From Gammaproteobacteria bacterium (GTDB lineage: Bacteria > Pseudomonadota > Gammaproteobacteria > Coxiellales > Coxiellaceae), in the NCBI GenBank assembly GCA_021774015.1, contig JAJFJO010000375.1:1-15031 (forward strand): a stretch of 15,031 nt of DNA. The letters are read 5' to 3'. Shown in pieces: positions 14,564-15,031 of this stretch; within the stretch, counting starts at the first letter, position 1, and the number at the start of each line of letters is the position of its first letter. The translations under genes and the position numbers were made by a program. A model generated the notes under the pieces. The model was not told where the DNA came from, searched no databases, and saw only the letters and a list, made by a program, of their open reading frames with translations.

Positions 14564-15031
14564 ATATACTGATTGCTGGAGGTAATGGGTTTATTGGCAT
14601 TTATCTCACTAAATTTTTAAGCCAAGAGGGCCATAATGCTACCGTATTAACACGGTCACCAAAAAAAGTGGGCAAGGAAATCAGCACACTTCAGTGGAAC
14701 GGAAAAACCATACAAACAGACCAGAGATTCGATATTATCATCAATCTCTGCGGTCAGAATATCGCCAGCAAACGGTGGTCACAGAAAAGAAAACATGAGC
14801 TTATAGCGAGCCGCATTGAACCAACTAAAGCAATTGTTTCATACATTGAAAATGCATCATCAAACATTAAACCAAGGCTTCTCAATGCAAGTGCCATTGG
14901 TTATTACATTAGCAGTGATCAAATACAAACAGAAAAAAATCCCGCAAACTCAAAAGAAAGATCTTTCTCAAAAGATCTTGTCAGCGAATGGGAAAACTGC
15001 GCCCAAAAAGCGACTCAATATGGCTCGGAAG
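14560..15031 (+). CDS. TIGR01777-family NAD-dependent epimerase (YfcH-like), partial at right edge
   Basis: The 157 residues present show a Rossmann loop GGNGFIG (7-13). They also carry the family blocks NLCGQNIASKRWSQKRK, IASRIEPT and NASAIGYY, and then KDLVSEWENCA. TIGR01777 proteins are about 300 residues, so about half the gene lies beyond the edge. Substrate and product are unknown for the family. The start overlaps the LOV remnant's stop by four bases (ATGA), so translation is coupled to the upstream frame. Genes of this family recur in light-responsive clusters with SDR, LOV and photolyase genes. No Shine-Dalgarno sequence is obvious in front, which supports the coupling. Confidence 0.88.
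   Translation, partial: MNILIAGGNGFIGIYLTKFLSQEGHNATVLTRSPKKVGKEISTLQWNGKTIQTDQRFDIIINLCGQNIASKRWSQKRKHELIASRIEPTKAIVSYIENASSNIKPRLLNASAIGYYISSDQIQTEKNPANSKERSFSKDLVSEWENCAQKATQYGSE

Overview
The window comes from an AT-rich gammaproteobacterium. TrpE, TrpR, a Zur/COG0523 pair with a gammaproteobacterial-type Zur box and an Hcp gene all fit that group. A 1697-residue protein joining a GTPase to an OTU-type deubiquitinase module, plus at least four broken genes, suggests a host-associated or recently host-adapted lineage, perhaps related to Legionellales or Coxiellaceae. That placement is inference, not proof.

Layout. 1-1270 (minus): trpE, running off the left edge, with a good sigma70-type promoter. 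1621-6714 (minus): one giant gene for the GTPase-OTU protein. 7060-7341 (minus): trpR. 7444-8904 (minus): an archaeal-type (DUF234-like) AAA+ ATPase with a degenerate PD-(D/E)XK-like C-terminus. Directly upstream of its start lies an array with an exact 51-bp period made of inverted arms, and the gene plus array sit between two 18-bp imperfect direct repeats. 9287-11146 (plus): a tightly overlapping three-gene cassette of Hcp (type VI secretion tube protein), a LysM-like protein with a C-terminal glycine-rich hydrophobic segment, and a two-helix membrane protein. I read it as Hcp, toxin and immunity protein. 11147-11888: decayed DNA holding a second, truncated copy of the trpR 3' end and a dispersed 23-bp repeat.

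11889-12536: zur and, divergently, a 34-codon remnant of a COG0523 zinc GTPase, with a perfect Zur palindrome between them. 12547-13410 (plus): an atypical SDR/epimerase. 13405-13596 (minus): the last ~60 residues of a DNA photolyase. 13667 to the right edge (plus): an SDR, a 52-residue remnant of a LOV photoreceptor, and the start of a TIGR01777 epimerase-family gene, the last two overlapping by 4 nt. Photolyase, SDR and LOV genes together resemble the light-responsive clusters linked to LitR/PplR-type MerR regulators in other gammaproteobacteria such as Pseudomonas putida. Here the photolyase and LOV members are broken.

Functionally the window combines tryptophan control (trpE/trpR), a probable host-directed effector, a probable inter-bacterial toxin cassette, an ATPase module with its own repeat array, and decaying zinc- and light-response genes. 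The candidates for something new are the GTPase-OTU protein, the Hcp-linked toxin/immunity pair, and the ATPase with its 51-bp array.
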